Source: a virus. Taken from it: a stretch of DNA of 26,403 nt. Position numbers and translations under genes: made by a program. Below, one piece after another: positions 6,325 to 13,503 of this stretch; within the stretch, counting starts at the first letter, position 1; each line of letters starts with the position of its first letter. The notes beneath the pieces are model-generated. The model had not been told where the DNA came from. It did not search any database and was given only the letters and a program-made list of their open reading frames with translations. Location: the IMG/VR virus record IMGVR_UViG_3300037258_000087, positions 1-26,403 of that record; one strand, given 5' to 3'.

Positions 6325-8277
6325 CTACCTTCCGAAAGCTATCTGGACGTCGCCTCCGCGAATGCGGACGTACTTCTTGATCATCTGGGCCAGCATCTCG
6401 TCCATCGGTGCACCGGAAGAGTTGATCTCCAGTACTACCCGCTGCGAGCCGCCCCCCTGGCCAGCCATCGCCAGAGTCTGGGCGTTGGAGTACACGGTGG
6501 ACCCGGTAGGGAGATGGACCCGCTCCGGACCGTTCTCGCCTACCAGGACATCCCCCCCGCGTATACCTCCGGTGGCTGCTGTAGAGGTGATGCCGCCGTG
6601 AGCGAAGCTCGTGATAGCCCGGCCAGGAGACCCGGTGGCGACGAACTTCTCCGTCACGGTGACGGTCTTGCCCTCCAGGCTGTCGATCGACGCCTGGGCC
6701 GCTGCCCTCTCCCTCAGCAGCTGGGAGATATCGGCCTCAACCGCAGTGCGGTGGCTGGCCGGTACGGTCTTCAGTGATGCCTTCGCCTGGGCGATCTTGT
6801 TGTTGAGATCACTGATATTCCCCTCCAGAGCGATCTTCTTGGGCATCTCGTCAACGGTGGCCTTCCACCCGTCTACTGTCTTCGTCGCTCCGCCGAAGAA
6901 CGTGGCGACGTCCCCCTGGAACCCCTTGATGTCCGCTGCCGCAGACTTCATGCTGCTCTGCGTCGGACCCGGGATCTTGGCGAGGGCACTGACTACGTCG
7001 TACGCAGCTTGCAGCACTCCGTTGGCGAACCCGGCGAGCCCCACGAGGATTCCGTGAATCACCGTCAGGACGATGTCGGATATCCCGACGAAGACTTCGG
7101 TGACCACCTCCCGGAATTTCAACGAGGTGTTCCACGCATAGACCAGGTAGCTGCCCAGGGCTACGAGAGCGACCCCGACGAGGACTATCGGGTCAGCATC
7201 CATGACTACGTTGAACAGGGCCTGAGCGATGGTCCAGATCTTCACTGCCGCCGCGATGCCCAGGATGGTGGGCGCGAGAACCTTCATCACCGACATAGGA
7301 ATCTTGTTCAGTGCAGAAGCCATGGCCTCCAGGACATTCAGCTGGATACCGCCCATGGGACCGGCCGCAGCGACGAACCGGCCTATGAAGGTGGCCAGAT
7401 CCTGGAACAGCTTGACGAGTCCCGGACCTGACTTTGCACCCATGGAGAGAAAATCCTGGAACGTCTTGGACTGGAACCCGGTGGCCAGGTGCGTGGCGAG
7501 AGAAGTGATGCCGTCGATGACACTCTTCAGCGCTCCGGTGGCGAAACTGCTGAACTCCTTGACCAGCTCCTGGAACTTGTCAGTGTGCACACCAGTATTG
7601 ATCTTGTCCATCAGCCCCTGGAACTCGGTTGCCGCTGCGTGGACCAACGGGGTGAGGTCGGGGAGCAGGCCCCTGAGGATGTTCATGCCCTCTGTGAAGA
7701 TCGGCATCGTGCTGCTGGCCAGGGAGTTGGACCATGCCTGGAAACTCGACTTCAGCTGAGTGAACGCGGTCGCCGCCGCGATGGTCATACTCGGCGTGTC
7801 CTTCAGCTGGGCGTTGAGTGCAGCTTGATCTGTAAGCATCGCCTGGGACGGGGCCTTGTGTGCTGCCAGCGCGGCGTTGTACGCGGTCTGGGCTGACTGC
7901 GCCTGCTTCGACCCGGCCCCGTGCGCAGCTACGGCCGCGTTCAGGCTGGCCTCCGCCTTGGCCATTTGTGCGGACGGGGCGGCGTGAGCGGCCACGGCCG
8001 CGTTGTACGTGCTCTGAGCCGCGCTGAGATTGGTGATGTTCTTGATCTGTGGAAGAACCGCGAGACCGAACGCCCCCACAGCCACACCTGCCGCACCCAC
8101 AGTGATCGCGGCAGACGCAGCGGCTGCGATCATCGGAACGAGGGAAGTGCCGAACAGCGCCATACCGGTGCTGGCACTGAAGGCGGACGCCCTGAGTTCC
8201 TCCATATGAGCTTTGAGGTCATCGAAGGTGTGCCCGGTGGTGTTCCGGGCCAGCACGGTGATACTGACGCTAGCCAT
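6325..8277 (-). CDS. Tail tape measure protein
   Basis: From ATG 8277 the product is 650 aa. A short conserved start is followed by a strongly hydrophobic stretch (about residues 45-75) and an Ala/Gln-rich repeat helix (about 85-157). Further hydrophobic helices lie between about 310 and 440, and a coiled segment (about 490-545) precedes a Gly-rich tail. This is the usual make-up of tape measure proteins, which set tail length and help eject DNA. At about 0.15 nm per residue it predicts a tail near 100 nm. A GTG at 8286 is an alternative start. No peptidoglycan-hydrolase motif (M23, LysM, lytic transglycosylase) is visible, which matters because no lysin gene is present. Confidence 0.88.
   Translation of the reverse strand: MASVSITVLARNTTGHTFDDLKAHMEELRASAFSASTGMALFGTSLVPMIAAAASAAITVGAAGVAVGAFGLAVLPQIKNITNLSAAQSTYNAAVAAHAAPSAQMAKAEASLNAAVAAHGAGSKQAQSAQTAYNAALAAHKAPSQAMLTDQAALNAQLKDTPSMTIAAATAFTQLKSSFQAWSNSLASSTMPIFTEGMNILRGLLPDLTPLVHAAATEFQGLMDKINTGVHTDKFQELVKEFSSFATGALKSVIDGITSLATHLATGFQSKTFQDFLSMGAKSGPGLVKLFQDLATFIGRFVAAAGPMGGIQLNVLEAMASALNKIPMSVMKVLAPTILGIAAAVKIWTIAQALFNVVMDADPIVLVGVALVALGSYLVYAWNTSLKFREVVTEVFVGISDIVLTVIHGILVGLAGFANGVLQAAYDVVSALAKIPGPTQSSMKSAAADIKGFQGDVATFFGGATKTVDGWKATVDEMPKKIALEGNISDLNNKIAQAKASLKTVPASHRTAVEADISQLLRERAAAQASIDSLEGKTVTVTEKFVATGSPGRAITSFAHGGITSTAATGGIRGGDVLVGENGPERVHLPTGSTVYSNAQTLAMAGQGGGSQRVVLEINSSGAPMDEMLAQMIKKYVRIRGGDVQIAFGR
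7807..8030 (-). repeat. About 3.5 degenerate 22-residue repeats in the tape measure protein
   Basis: Successive units centred on TYNAAVAAH, SLNAAVAAH, AYNAALAAH and ALNAQL recur roughly every 22 residues, separated by A/G-P/G-S-K/A-Q linkers. The third unit is also recognisable at DNA level. Unit number may tune tail length or a helical scaffold. Confidence 0.75.
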
Positions 8278-8844
8278 CCCAGGCACTCCCCTCGTTCACC
8301 AGTGGCCTACCGGCCTGTTCGATCAGGACCATGCGGAGCAGGCCGACCGGCTCACGCATCAGCGCGCTCGGGAGGCAGTGGAACCGGCTGCACAGACCCA
8401 GGACCAGTTCCGCGTTCTCCAGCTCCTCCGGCTTGGTTACAAAGGAGCCATCGGGATGGACTCCACCGGTGCACTCTCCCCAGCGGCGGAGCCGATCTCC
8501 AAAGGGCCGGAGACCCCCATCACAGCAGAGAACCACGCCTGGACCATCGGCAGCACGAACCTGGTGTCCAGGCTGTTGAGGCCCTCAGCGCTGCACGGGA
8601 CGGGGGTACCGTCCTTGCGCAGGATGTTCCAGCTGATCAGTGCCTGGGAGAAAGACGAGACCAGCTTGGCCGCGTGCTCGACCCTGACCTGGGTTCCATC
8701 GGTGATGCTCAGGAGTCCCATGACTTCCCCGATGGACAACGTGGTGGCTTCCACCACGAGTCCCTTGTACTTCGGGTCCTCGAAATCCAGGACGAAGGTG
8801 TCCGGGTCGTAGACGAATCCCTGCGGTTCGCTGCTCAGCTCCAT
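8270..8844 (-). CDS. Tail assembly chaperone fusion (GT-type) made by -1 frameshifting
   Basis: The upstream chaperone frame (8844 to stop at 8437) and the overlapping -1 frame (open from 8536 to the stop at 8270) are joined at a slippery heptamer at 8506-8500. The predicted fusion is 191 aa: 115 residues of the first frame, then 76 residues that include an acidic helix (PEELENAELVLG) and SALMREPVGLLRM, the kind of helical tail seen in T-domains. The second frame has no convincing start of its own near the shift, which supports frameshift expression. In lambda-like tails G and GT chaperone the tape measure protein before tube polymerisation, and this gene lies directly upstream of the tape measure. 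Confidence 0.78.
8437..8844 (-). CDS. Tail assembly chaperone (G-type, zero-frame product)
   Basis: This 135-aa acidic protein is encoded between the tail tube candidate and the tape measure gene, starting at ATG 8844 and overlapping the upstream gene by 10 bases. The body contains EDPKYKGLVVEATTLSIGE and a helical C-terminal half typical of actinophage tail chaperones. Most ribosomes should stop at TAA 8439-8437, giving this short form, while a minority shift at residue 114-115 to make the fusion. It is an assembly factor and is not expected in the mature virion. Confidence 0.8.
   Translation of the reverse strand: MELSSEPQGFVYDPDTFVLDFEDPKYKGLVVEATTLSIGEVMGLLSITDGTQVRVEHAAKLVSSFSQALISWNILRKDGTPVPCSAEGLNSLDTRFVLPMVQAWFSAVMGVSGPLEIGSAAGESAPVESIPMAPL
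8500..8506 (-). promoter_or_regulatory. Slippery heptamer C CCT TTG for -1 programmed frameshift
   Basis: On the minus strand the bases read CCCTTTG. With the zero frame fixed by ATG 8844, the codons are CCT (residue 114) and TTG (115), so the heptamer has the canonical X XXY YYZ phasing. Slipping gives CCC TTT and enters the open downstream frame. A GC-rich region (CTCC...GGGGAG) that can fold follows about 10 bases later. Confidence 0.8.
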
Positions 8845-9248
8845 GTCGGCACCGTGCCGTCACCCAGGACGCCGGGCGAGGACCAGGTCAGTTCGCCGGT
8901 CGCCGCACGGGTGAGCTGGTAGTCGGTGTACAGGGTCTCGTTCGCCAGCGTGGCCCCGTTGACCACCAGCGTGGTGGTGCGCAGGACACTGGTGGACGGC
9001 ACAGTGCTGAACACCGTGTGGGACAGGGCCGAGTTGAACACGCCGTTGATCGTGATGGAGAAGTCGGCGAGAAGCAGAAGCCGCTCGTTGGACAGCTTGT
9101 CCACGCCGGTGATGTCCTGGACGCCGCGCGGAGTGGCGTACTGCAGGTTCGTCACATCGTTCTTGATCGCTGTCGCGGTGGTCCCGTCGGACAGATCCAC
9201 GCTCAGCGTGGTCCACCCGAGACCGGAAGCCTTGGCCAATGGACTCAA
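8835..9248 (-). CDS. Probable major tail tube protein
   Basis: This 137-aa protein is encoded directly upstream of the tail chaperone frameshift pair, where siphophages keep the tail tube gene. Its beta-rich sequence contains IKNDVTNLQYATPRGVQDIT, then DKLSNERLLLLADFS and NGVFNSALSHTVF, a pattern I associate with small actinophage tail proteins. It starts at TTG 9248, which overlaps the upstream stop (TTGA). A second in-frame TTG at 9239 has better spacing from a GAGGGG and may be the real start. Tube identity is inferred from position and fold; the 248-aa protein upstream is the alternative. Confidence 0.6.
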   Translation of the reverse strand: MSPLAKASGLGWTTLSVDLSDGTTATAIKNDVTNLQYATPRGVQDITGVDKLSNERLLLLADFSITINGVFNSALSHTVFSTVPSTSVLRTTTLVVNGATLANETLYTDYQLTRAATGELTWSSPGVLGDGTVPTWS

Positions 9249-9664
9249 CCCCTCTCGACTGCACCGGCGATGGACGCCTGGTGCTCACTGAAGTCGTCCA
9301 CCCAGTTCACGGACGACAGTTGCACCGGGCCGGTGCTGCGCGGGTTGCCCCTGCGGTCACCTTCCCGGACGATGTACAGCTCCGGCCGGTCCACCCGGAC
9401 ACGGTGGACAGCGGCCTGGAAGCATGGCTGACCAGCCTCGTACACAAGCCAGTTCTCCAGCTCGGACAGACGCTGCCAGACGAATTTCCTGCCTGAGTGC
9501 GTAGCGGTGTGGATCATCTTCTCGTCCAGCACGTCGGCTCGCACTTTCCACCCGTGCAGGTAGTTGGGGCATTCGACTTCAGCGCAGCTGGCCGGTCGCC
9601 AGTGCGTGCTGATCGGAGCAGCTATCTGGTAGGTCTTGTACGAGCTGGGCGGCAGTCCGGCCAT
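9245..9664 (-). CDS. Conserved actinophage tail-region protein with Cys pair (139 aa)
   Basis: The first half carries THWRPASCAEVECPNYLHGW, a signature often seen in small proteins among actinophage tail genes, with Cys at about 27 and 32. It continues with a Trp/Tyr-rich middle and a basic segment (RRGNPRSTG), ending in a soluble acidic/hydrophobic tail. It has no membrane segment. It overlaps its neighbours by one and four bases, so it is part of the tightly coupled tail operon. The role is unknown; a minor tail or assembly protein is the reasonable guess. Confidence 0.6.
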   Translation of the reverse strand: MAGLPPSSYKTYQIAAPISTHWRPASCAEVECPNYLHGWKVRADVLDEKMIHTATHSGRKFVWQRLSELENWLVYEAGQPCFQAAVHRVRVDRPELYIVREGDRRGNPRSTGPVQLSSVNWVDDFSEHQASIAGAVERG

Positions 9665-10410
9665 CAGAAAGCCACCCCTGCTGCGCGGTTCTTCACGACG
9701 ACGACGGAGAACGTGAGCGACGTGAACCCGGCCGAAGTGCTGGTGGTCGCGTTCAGGTACTCGCGGATCGTGGCGGTGTTGGCCGTCGCCAGTCGCTGCG
9801 TGAACGGTGCCGCCGTCACCGTGGTGAAGGCCAGCCCCGTCACATCGGAGAAGGATGAGTTGTTGGCGCTGTCACGGACCTTGATCGTCACGTCAGTCCC
9901 GGTGAAGGCGGTCACCTGGAGATACGCCTGGGCACCGAACGCCAGGGAGGATGTGGTGTCGATGCTCGTGCCCGCCGTGGCTGCGGTGTCGGTCCGGAGT
10001 CCCGGGGTCAGCTGACTGCCCCACTCCAGGCCGAACCCGTCCGATTGCGCGCCGACCGCGAAGGTGAGTGACCCGTCCGCCCCACGGGTTCCGTCGTAGT
10101 TGACCTGCTTCCCCGTCATGCAGGCAGCGGCATTGCCCAGGATGACGCCGCGTGCGTAGGTGATCAGGACGTCCGCTCGGGGGAGTGCGGACAGTACGGG
10201 ATGGGACGCCCCGGCGGACCCGTCGAAGAATGCTGAGAAATCGATCTCAGCAGTACGTTCCCCACCGAGCCGCTGGTGTGCGTACGCGTTGATCGGGGTG
10301 ACGTCCAGGGTGGCCGGTCCGCCGTGGATGGACGACAGCGCCCCGATATCCCCGGACAGGTTGTATCCGCCCACGTACAGGTTGTCACCGAGACCGGTCG
10401 ACTTAGCCAC
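9664..10410 (-). CDS. Virion structural protein, tail tube/minor tail candidate (248 aa)
   Basis: The GTG at 10410 is chosen because an excellent AAGGAGG lies six bases upstream and the start overlaps the lipoprotein stop by eight bases (GTGGCTAA). The N-terminus (GLGDNLYVGGYNLSGDIGAL) and the following DVTPINAYAHQRLGG segment resemble actinophage tail structural proteins. A Thr/Ser/Ala-rich beta region with VKVRD/TIKVRD-like strands makes up the second half, perhaps an exposed Ig-like domain. It lies after the tail-completion genes and could be the main tube protein or a tube-decorating protein. No enzyme motif is present. Confidence 0.6.
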   Translation of the reverse strand: MAKSTGLGDNLYVGGYNLSGDIGALSSIHGGPATLDVTPINAYAHQRLGGERTAEIDFSAFFDGSAGASHPVLSALPRADVLITYARGVILGNAAACMTGKQVNYDGTRGADGSLTFAVGAQSDGFGLEWGSQLTPGLRTDTAATAGTSIDTTSSLAFGAQAYLQVTAFTGTDVTIKVRDSANNSSFSDVTGLAFTTVTAAPFTQRLATANTATIREYLNATTSTSAGFTSLTFSVVVVKNRAAGVAF

Positions 10411-10654
10411 CGGACACCTCCTTGTTGACCTGAGCCAGTTGGGATGCAGACAGGCCGACGCAGTGGGGGGTCTGCTGCCAGGTCGGGGCGACCGATCCCG
10501 ACGCGTACGCCTTGAGGATCTCCGCCTTGCACTTCGAAGCGTCGGGCCGGGTCGTGCTGGAGCATCCGCTGAGCGCCAGCACAAAGACCACGGCGGCGAC
10601 GACTGCTGCCCTGGCAGCCGGCGAGACCGTCCCGGTCCGCAGGATGTGGTTCAT
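10403..10654 (-). CDS. Small secreted lipoprotein within the tail operon
   Basis: From ATG 10654 (sharing ATGA with the upstream stop) the product is 83 aa. Residues 1-35 form a signal peptide with a basic start, a hydrophobic core (AAVVAAVVFVLA) and a lipobox LSGC; Cys at about residue 34 would be lipidated. The mature part is about 50 residues with two further cysteines (SKCKAEIL... and TPHCVGLS) that could form a disulfide. Similar short Cys-containing domains occur in actinobacterial lipoproteins and phages. A lipoprotein among tail genes suggests superinfection exclusion at the cell surface; this is inference from known phage lipoproteins in other systems. Confidence 0.7.
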   Translation of the reverse strand: MNHILRTGTVSPAARAAVVAAVVFVLALSGCSSTTRPDASKCKAEILKAYASGSVAPTWQQTPHCVGLSASQLAQVNKEVSGG

Positions 10655-11106
10655 GCGTCCTCTTCCCACAGGTCGTTGACGATCATAGGGAGGTTGATGG
10701 TGATTACCCGGTACAGCTTCCGGTCGATGTCCAGATACCCGGCGCGAGCGGCCAGCTTCGCTCCCTCAGCTCCTCGGACGTCTACCTGGCGTACAGCACC
10801 GCCCAGGGTGAAGTCGCCGACGTAGGCAGCCATCAGGACGTCCAGCGCACTGACCAGGTTCGGGTCGATGATGTCGGGCGGCTGGGTCAGCATGGAGGTG
10901 TAGAGGCGAACGTTGAGGGTCACCACGACCGAAGTGGAGTCGAGCCCTGAAGTCATGGCGGGTTCCACCGTGCTGGCCCACACGGCGCACGTCAGACCGT
11001 TGCCGGGACTGTTCTTGGGTTCGTGGGTGTTGACCGATTCGAACACGCCCAGGGCCATGGCGTGCGACACGGCCCGGTCCAGGATGGTGGAGATATCGAG
11101 GGTCAT
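10651..11106 (-). CDS. Tail terminator / tail completion protein
   Basis: This 151-aa protein overlaps the upstream gene by four bases and the lipoprotein gene by four. It has an N-terminal helix (TLDISTILDRAVSHAM), a central beta hairpin with VVVTLNVRLYTSM, a helix (LVSALDVLMAAYVG) and a C-terminal strand ending in an acidic WEEDA. Size, order after a gp10-like gene and mixed alpha/beta pattern match tail terminator proteins that cap the tube and join it to the head. Assignment is by synteny and pattern. Confidence 0.6.
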   Translation of the reverse strand: MTLDISTILDRAVSHAMALGVFESVNTHEPKNSPGNGLTCAVWASTVEPAMTSGLDSTSVVVTLNVRLYTSMLTQPPDIIDPNLVSALDVLMAAYVGDFTLGGAVRQVDVRGAEGAKLAARAGYLDIDRKLYRVITINLPMIVNDLWEEDA

Positions 11107-11492
11107 AGCTCCCGGACCCTCTCATCCAGTACACGGTCCATGATCTCTTCTGCGCGGCCCTCGGTCTCGGTCTCGACCTGACGGAAGGTGAAGTAGCCGG
11201 GGAACCGGGTCTTGGGGCTGTTCCGGCTACCGGTGCCCTCCAGCCACGGTCCGTAGATCACTCCCCCGTCGGTGACGTCGTACCGGTCCTCGGACACACG
11301 GTCCACGCGGATATGCGACGTGTAGACGTGCCGGTTGACCCGGATCACCTCATCCAGACGCTCCAGGACCCGGTGCTCTGCCCAGTCGGAGGTGTCCTGG
11401 ACGCCCTGCTCCACTGCCCGGCGGACTATCTGACGTCCCTCATCGGTCCAGATGGCACCTTCGAACCTGATCTGAACGTCGTAGTCAGCCAT
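11103..11492 (-). CDS. HK97 gp10-like head-tail joining / tail completion protein
   Basis: This 129-aa soluble protein has a long amphipathic helix (EGRQIVRRAVEQGVQDTSDWAE) followed by beta segments. It contains GGVIYGPWLEGTGSR and RFPGYFTFRQ, a pattern typical of HK97 gp10-like proteins of actinophages. The C-terminus is a charged helix. It begins one base after the connector gene and overlaps the next gene by four bases. Family members sit at the head-tail interface or help finish the tail. Moderately sure of the family; the biochemical role in this element is by homology. Confidence 0.65.
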   Translation of the reverse strand: MADYDVQIRFEGAIWTDEGRQIVRRAVEQGVQDTSDWAEHRVLERLDEVIRVNRHVYTSHIRVDRVSEDRYDVTDGGVIYGPWLEGTGSRNSPKTRFPGYFTFRQVETETEGRAEEIMDRVLDERVREL

Positions 11493-11493
11493 G

Positions 11494-12561
11494 TCAGACC
11501 ACCCGCCGGCGGGCCTGGCGGCCGTAGTCCCGGTACGCGGAAGCCCGGAGGTCGTCCAGTCCGGTCCCGATGCCGGTCACCTTGTTGTCCCCGCTGCCCT
11601 GGCTGGACGCGTACGCGCCCGGTTCCTGGGTCAGCTGCACGATGGCCGTGGCCAGTGCCAGGTCCCGGATACGGGCAGGCACGAGGTTCACGGAGACCAC
11701 GGCGGCCAGCGTGTGAGTGGCCGCCGTGGTGCCCAGGTCGCCGCGCACCACCGTGAACTGGCGCGGGGCGTAGACAGTGGCTCCGGAGTGCGCGGACAGT
11801 ACCGATCCGTCCCAGGCCCGCTTCACCGTCAGGGTGTTCCCGGCGATGTCCACGATCAGCAGGCGTTCGGAGTCCAGCAGCAGGGTCTCATTGACCGTGT
11901 ACTTGGTCCCGTCGGTCACACCCAGGGACACATCCGACGCCAGGGCGGTGGTCAGCCCCGACAGCTGGGTCTGCGCGGTCGTCACCATGTTCTTCCCGGT
12001 GACCGTCATCCGCTCGGTGTCCACCAGGATGACGTCACCGACTCCGACACTGGAGGAGTCGGTACCGGTGACAGCGGTCCCGGTGGTGTCGGTCACGGCC
12101 GCAGCCAGAGCGCCGCCGGTCCGGGTCCGGGTCCAGTAGCCGAACGTGCCCGTGAGAGCCACGTCGCGCTGAGGGGTGCTGCCCTGGCCGAAGGACGCGC
12201 TGGAGGCCCGGTTCAGCTCCAGATAGGTGTACGGCGGGGCGTACTGGGGATGTCCCCAGAAGATGTCGGCGTTGTCGATCACGTTCCCGCCGCTGGTCAC
12301 CACCGGCACGTTCACGGTGGTGTCGGCCAGCTCAGAGGCGTCGAACCAGATCCGCCACGGGTACGCCGACTGGAAGTTCGGCCAGTCGAAGTACACGGTC
12401 CCTACCGTCGGGTAGAAGACCCGGTGCATCAGCCCGTCCACGTCGTCCGACGCGCTGGAGATGGCACGGTCTATCTGACGGTCGCTACGGGCCGTCTGCT
12501 TGACGTCAAGCGCCTGCTTAACGTCCTCCCTGCTGGCATAGCAAGGACGGGTGACTGTCAT
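11494..12561 (-). CDS. Head-tail connector (gp6-like adaptor) with large beta-rich extension
   Basis: The open frame extends upstream to 12861, but the true start is ATG 12561, preceded by AAGGATCAAGG, giving 355 aa. Residues 1-45 (CYASREDVKQALDVKQTA, then a helix up to DDVDGLMHR) resemble gp6-type connector proteins, which bind under the portal. Ordinary connectors are nearer 100-180 aa. Here a beta-rich stretch (about residues 150-285) is added, with two copies of a DxERM/L-V module, before the C-terminal helices (RDLALATAIVQLTQEPG). The extension may form a neck collar or stabilise the capsid exit. The upstream gap 12562-12649 holds a weak inverted repeat (AACCCG/CGGGTT) and no gene. Confidence 0.7.
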   Translation of the reverse strand: MTVTRPCYASREDVKQALDVKQTARSDRQIDRAISSASDDVDGLMHRVFYPTVGTVYFDWPNFQSAYPWRIWFDASELADTTVNVPVVTSGGNVIDNADIFWGHPQYAPPYTYLELNRASSASFGQGSTPQRDVALTGTFGYWTRTRTGGALAAAVTDTTGTAVTGTDSSSVGVGDVILVDTERMTVTGKNMVTTAQTQLSGLTTALASDVSLGVTDGTKYTVNETLLLDSERLLIVDIAGNTLTVKRAWDGSVLSAHSGATVYAPRQFTVVRGDLGTTAATHTLAAVVSVNLVPARIRDLALATAIVQLTQEPGAYASSQGSGDNKVTGIGTGLDDLRASAYRDYGRQARRRVV

Positions 12562-12649
12562 CCTTGATCCTTGCTTTCTTGATCGAGAACCCGGTGAGGG
12601 GTGGGAGTGACGGGTTATGGAGTTGTTGACCGAAGTGTACGGCCGGGAA

Positions 12650-12868
12650 CTACATCCCGGCCATGGACTCGGGGTCCCAGTCCCGGGGGTACTGCCAGCC
12701 GTCGAACGGGCAGAACAGCACTCCCGGTGAGGTGGCCGGACCCTGCCGCAGCGGCTCGCCGTCGTTGGGGCAGGCCACCGGCGGCTGGGTCTTGTAGTAG
12801 GTGATGTACTCGGACTGCTCGACCAGGGTGGCGTAGAGGTCCCACCCCATGACCCCGTCACCGGCCAT
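12650..12868 (-). CDS. Small zinc-ribbon protein of the head operon (72 aa)
   Basis: The ATG at 12868 shares a base with the upstream stop and has GGAAGG upstream. The sequence MGWDLYATLVEQSEYI leads to CPNDGEPL and, 20 residues later, LFCPFDGW. These two partial knuckles contain only one Cys each, with nearby Asp/His-free loops. The CP(N/F)DG pattern is common in short actinophage proteins near the capsid genes. It may bind metal or act as a small assembly factor; no function is established from sequence. ATG codon 7 (MGWDLY) is a possible alternative start. Confidence 0.6.
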   Translation of the reverse strand: MAGDGVMGWDLYATLVEQSEYITYYKTQPPVACPNDGEPLRQGPATSPGVLFCPFDGWQYPRDWDPESMAGM

Positions 12869-13038
12869 CAGGTGGCCTTCCGCGTCCGTGTGCGGTCCAC
12901 TGGCCGCCTGGCGGGAGCGGTGCGGGCCTTCGGCTCGGAGACCTCTGCGGACGCCTCCACAGTGGCATCCGGGGCTTCGTCCACTACCACCGCATCCAGG
13001 GTCCGGTCGGTCGTTCCTGCCGACGTAGTCTTCCCCAT
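12868..13038 (-). CDS. Small basic/acidic disordered head-region protein (56 aa)
   Basis: The frame is open from 13092, but ATG 13038 overlaps the preceding stop (TAATG), giving 56 aa. The N-terminal half is Thr/Asp/Val-rich and acidic. The C-terminal half is strongly basic and Pro/Arg-rich (RRPVDRTRTRKAT). There are no membrane segments and no Cys. It looks disordered and could bind DNA or RNA electrostatically, or be an unstructured tail segment. The tight coupling on both sides argues that it is translated. Confidence 0.5.
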   Translation of the reverse strand: MGKTTSAGTTDRTLDAVVVDEAPDATVEASAEVSEPKARTAPARRPVDRTRTRKAT

Positions 13039-13502
13039 TACGCTGCCACCACCGTTCCGCCGTCCTCGTACGGGATGTACGTGATCGACCACTTCACCGA
13101 CCCGGTGTCGTTGGCCGACGTGGTGATGTCGATGCTGCCGACAGGCACCAGGAAGCCCAGGGCTCCAGGCACTTCGGCCGCACCGGCGGTATTGACCACC
13201 AGCGCGCCCCCGAGGGTCAGCGGAAGCGACAAGTGCCCGCCGATCTCCAGGGACGTCACGGCCGTGGCGCTGGTGAGGTCCACGGCCGTGCCCGTAGCCG
13301 GGGTGGAGGTGACCTTGACGGTGGTGATGGTGGCACCGATGGCCACCGTCGCCTCGCCGACCAGCGACGTGATCACTACCCGGCCGCCGGACACAGTGAA
13401 GATGTGCCCCAGCCCGTTCTGGGGGAGCGTAGCCGTGGCCCGGTCCACCTTGACGCCCAGGAGAGCGGTCCTGATGCCGTAGTCGCTGATCTTGTACGTC
13501 AT
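13038..13502 (-). CDS. Putative capsid decoration protein, tandem paralogue 2 (154 aa)
   Basis: This beta-rich, Thr/Val/Gly-rich protein is clearly related to the gene just upstream. Shared blocks are ALLGVKV / LLLGAMV near residue 15, a F-T-(V/I)-(S/A)-GG-x-V-x-IT segment near 35-47, a T-x-TGT-x-x-DL segment near 70, a (S/T)-(I/V)-DITTS segment near 125-130, and a shared end W-x-(I/L)-TY-(I/V)-P...VVA. It lies between the capsid protein and the connector gene, where decoration proteins are coded. A decoration or stabilising role on the capsid lattice is inferred from location and composition. Confidence 0.6.
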   Translation of the reverse strand: MTYKISDYGIRTALLGVKVDRATATLPQNGLGHIFTVSGGRVVITSLVGEATVAIGATITTVKVTSTPATGTAVDLTSATAVTSLEIGGHLSLPLTLGGALVVNTAGAAEVPGALGFLVPVGSIDITTSANDTGSVKWSITYIPYEDGGTVVAA

Positions 13503-13503
13503 C

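Noticed and set aside
12562-12649. Internal promoter or extra gene ahead of the connector gene
   Set aside because: No -10/-35 pair of convincing quality is seen on the minus strand, and the only structure is a 6-bp inverted repeat; no open frame with a ribosome binding site fits.
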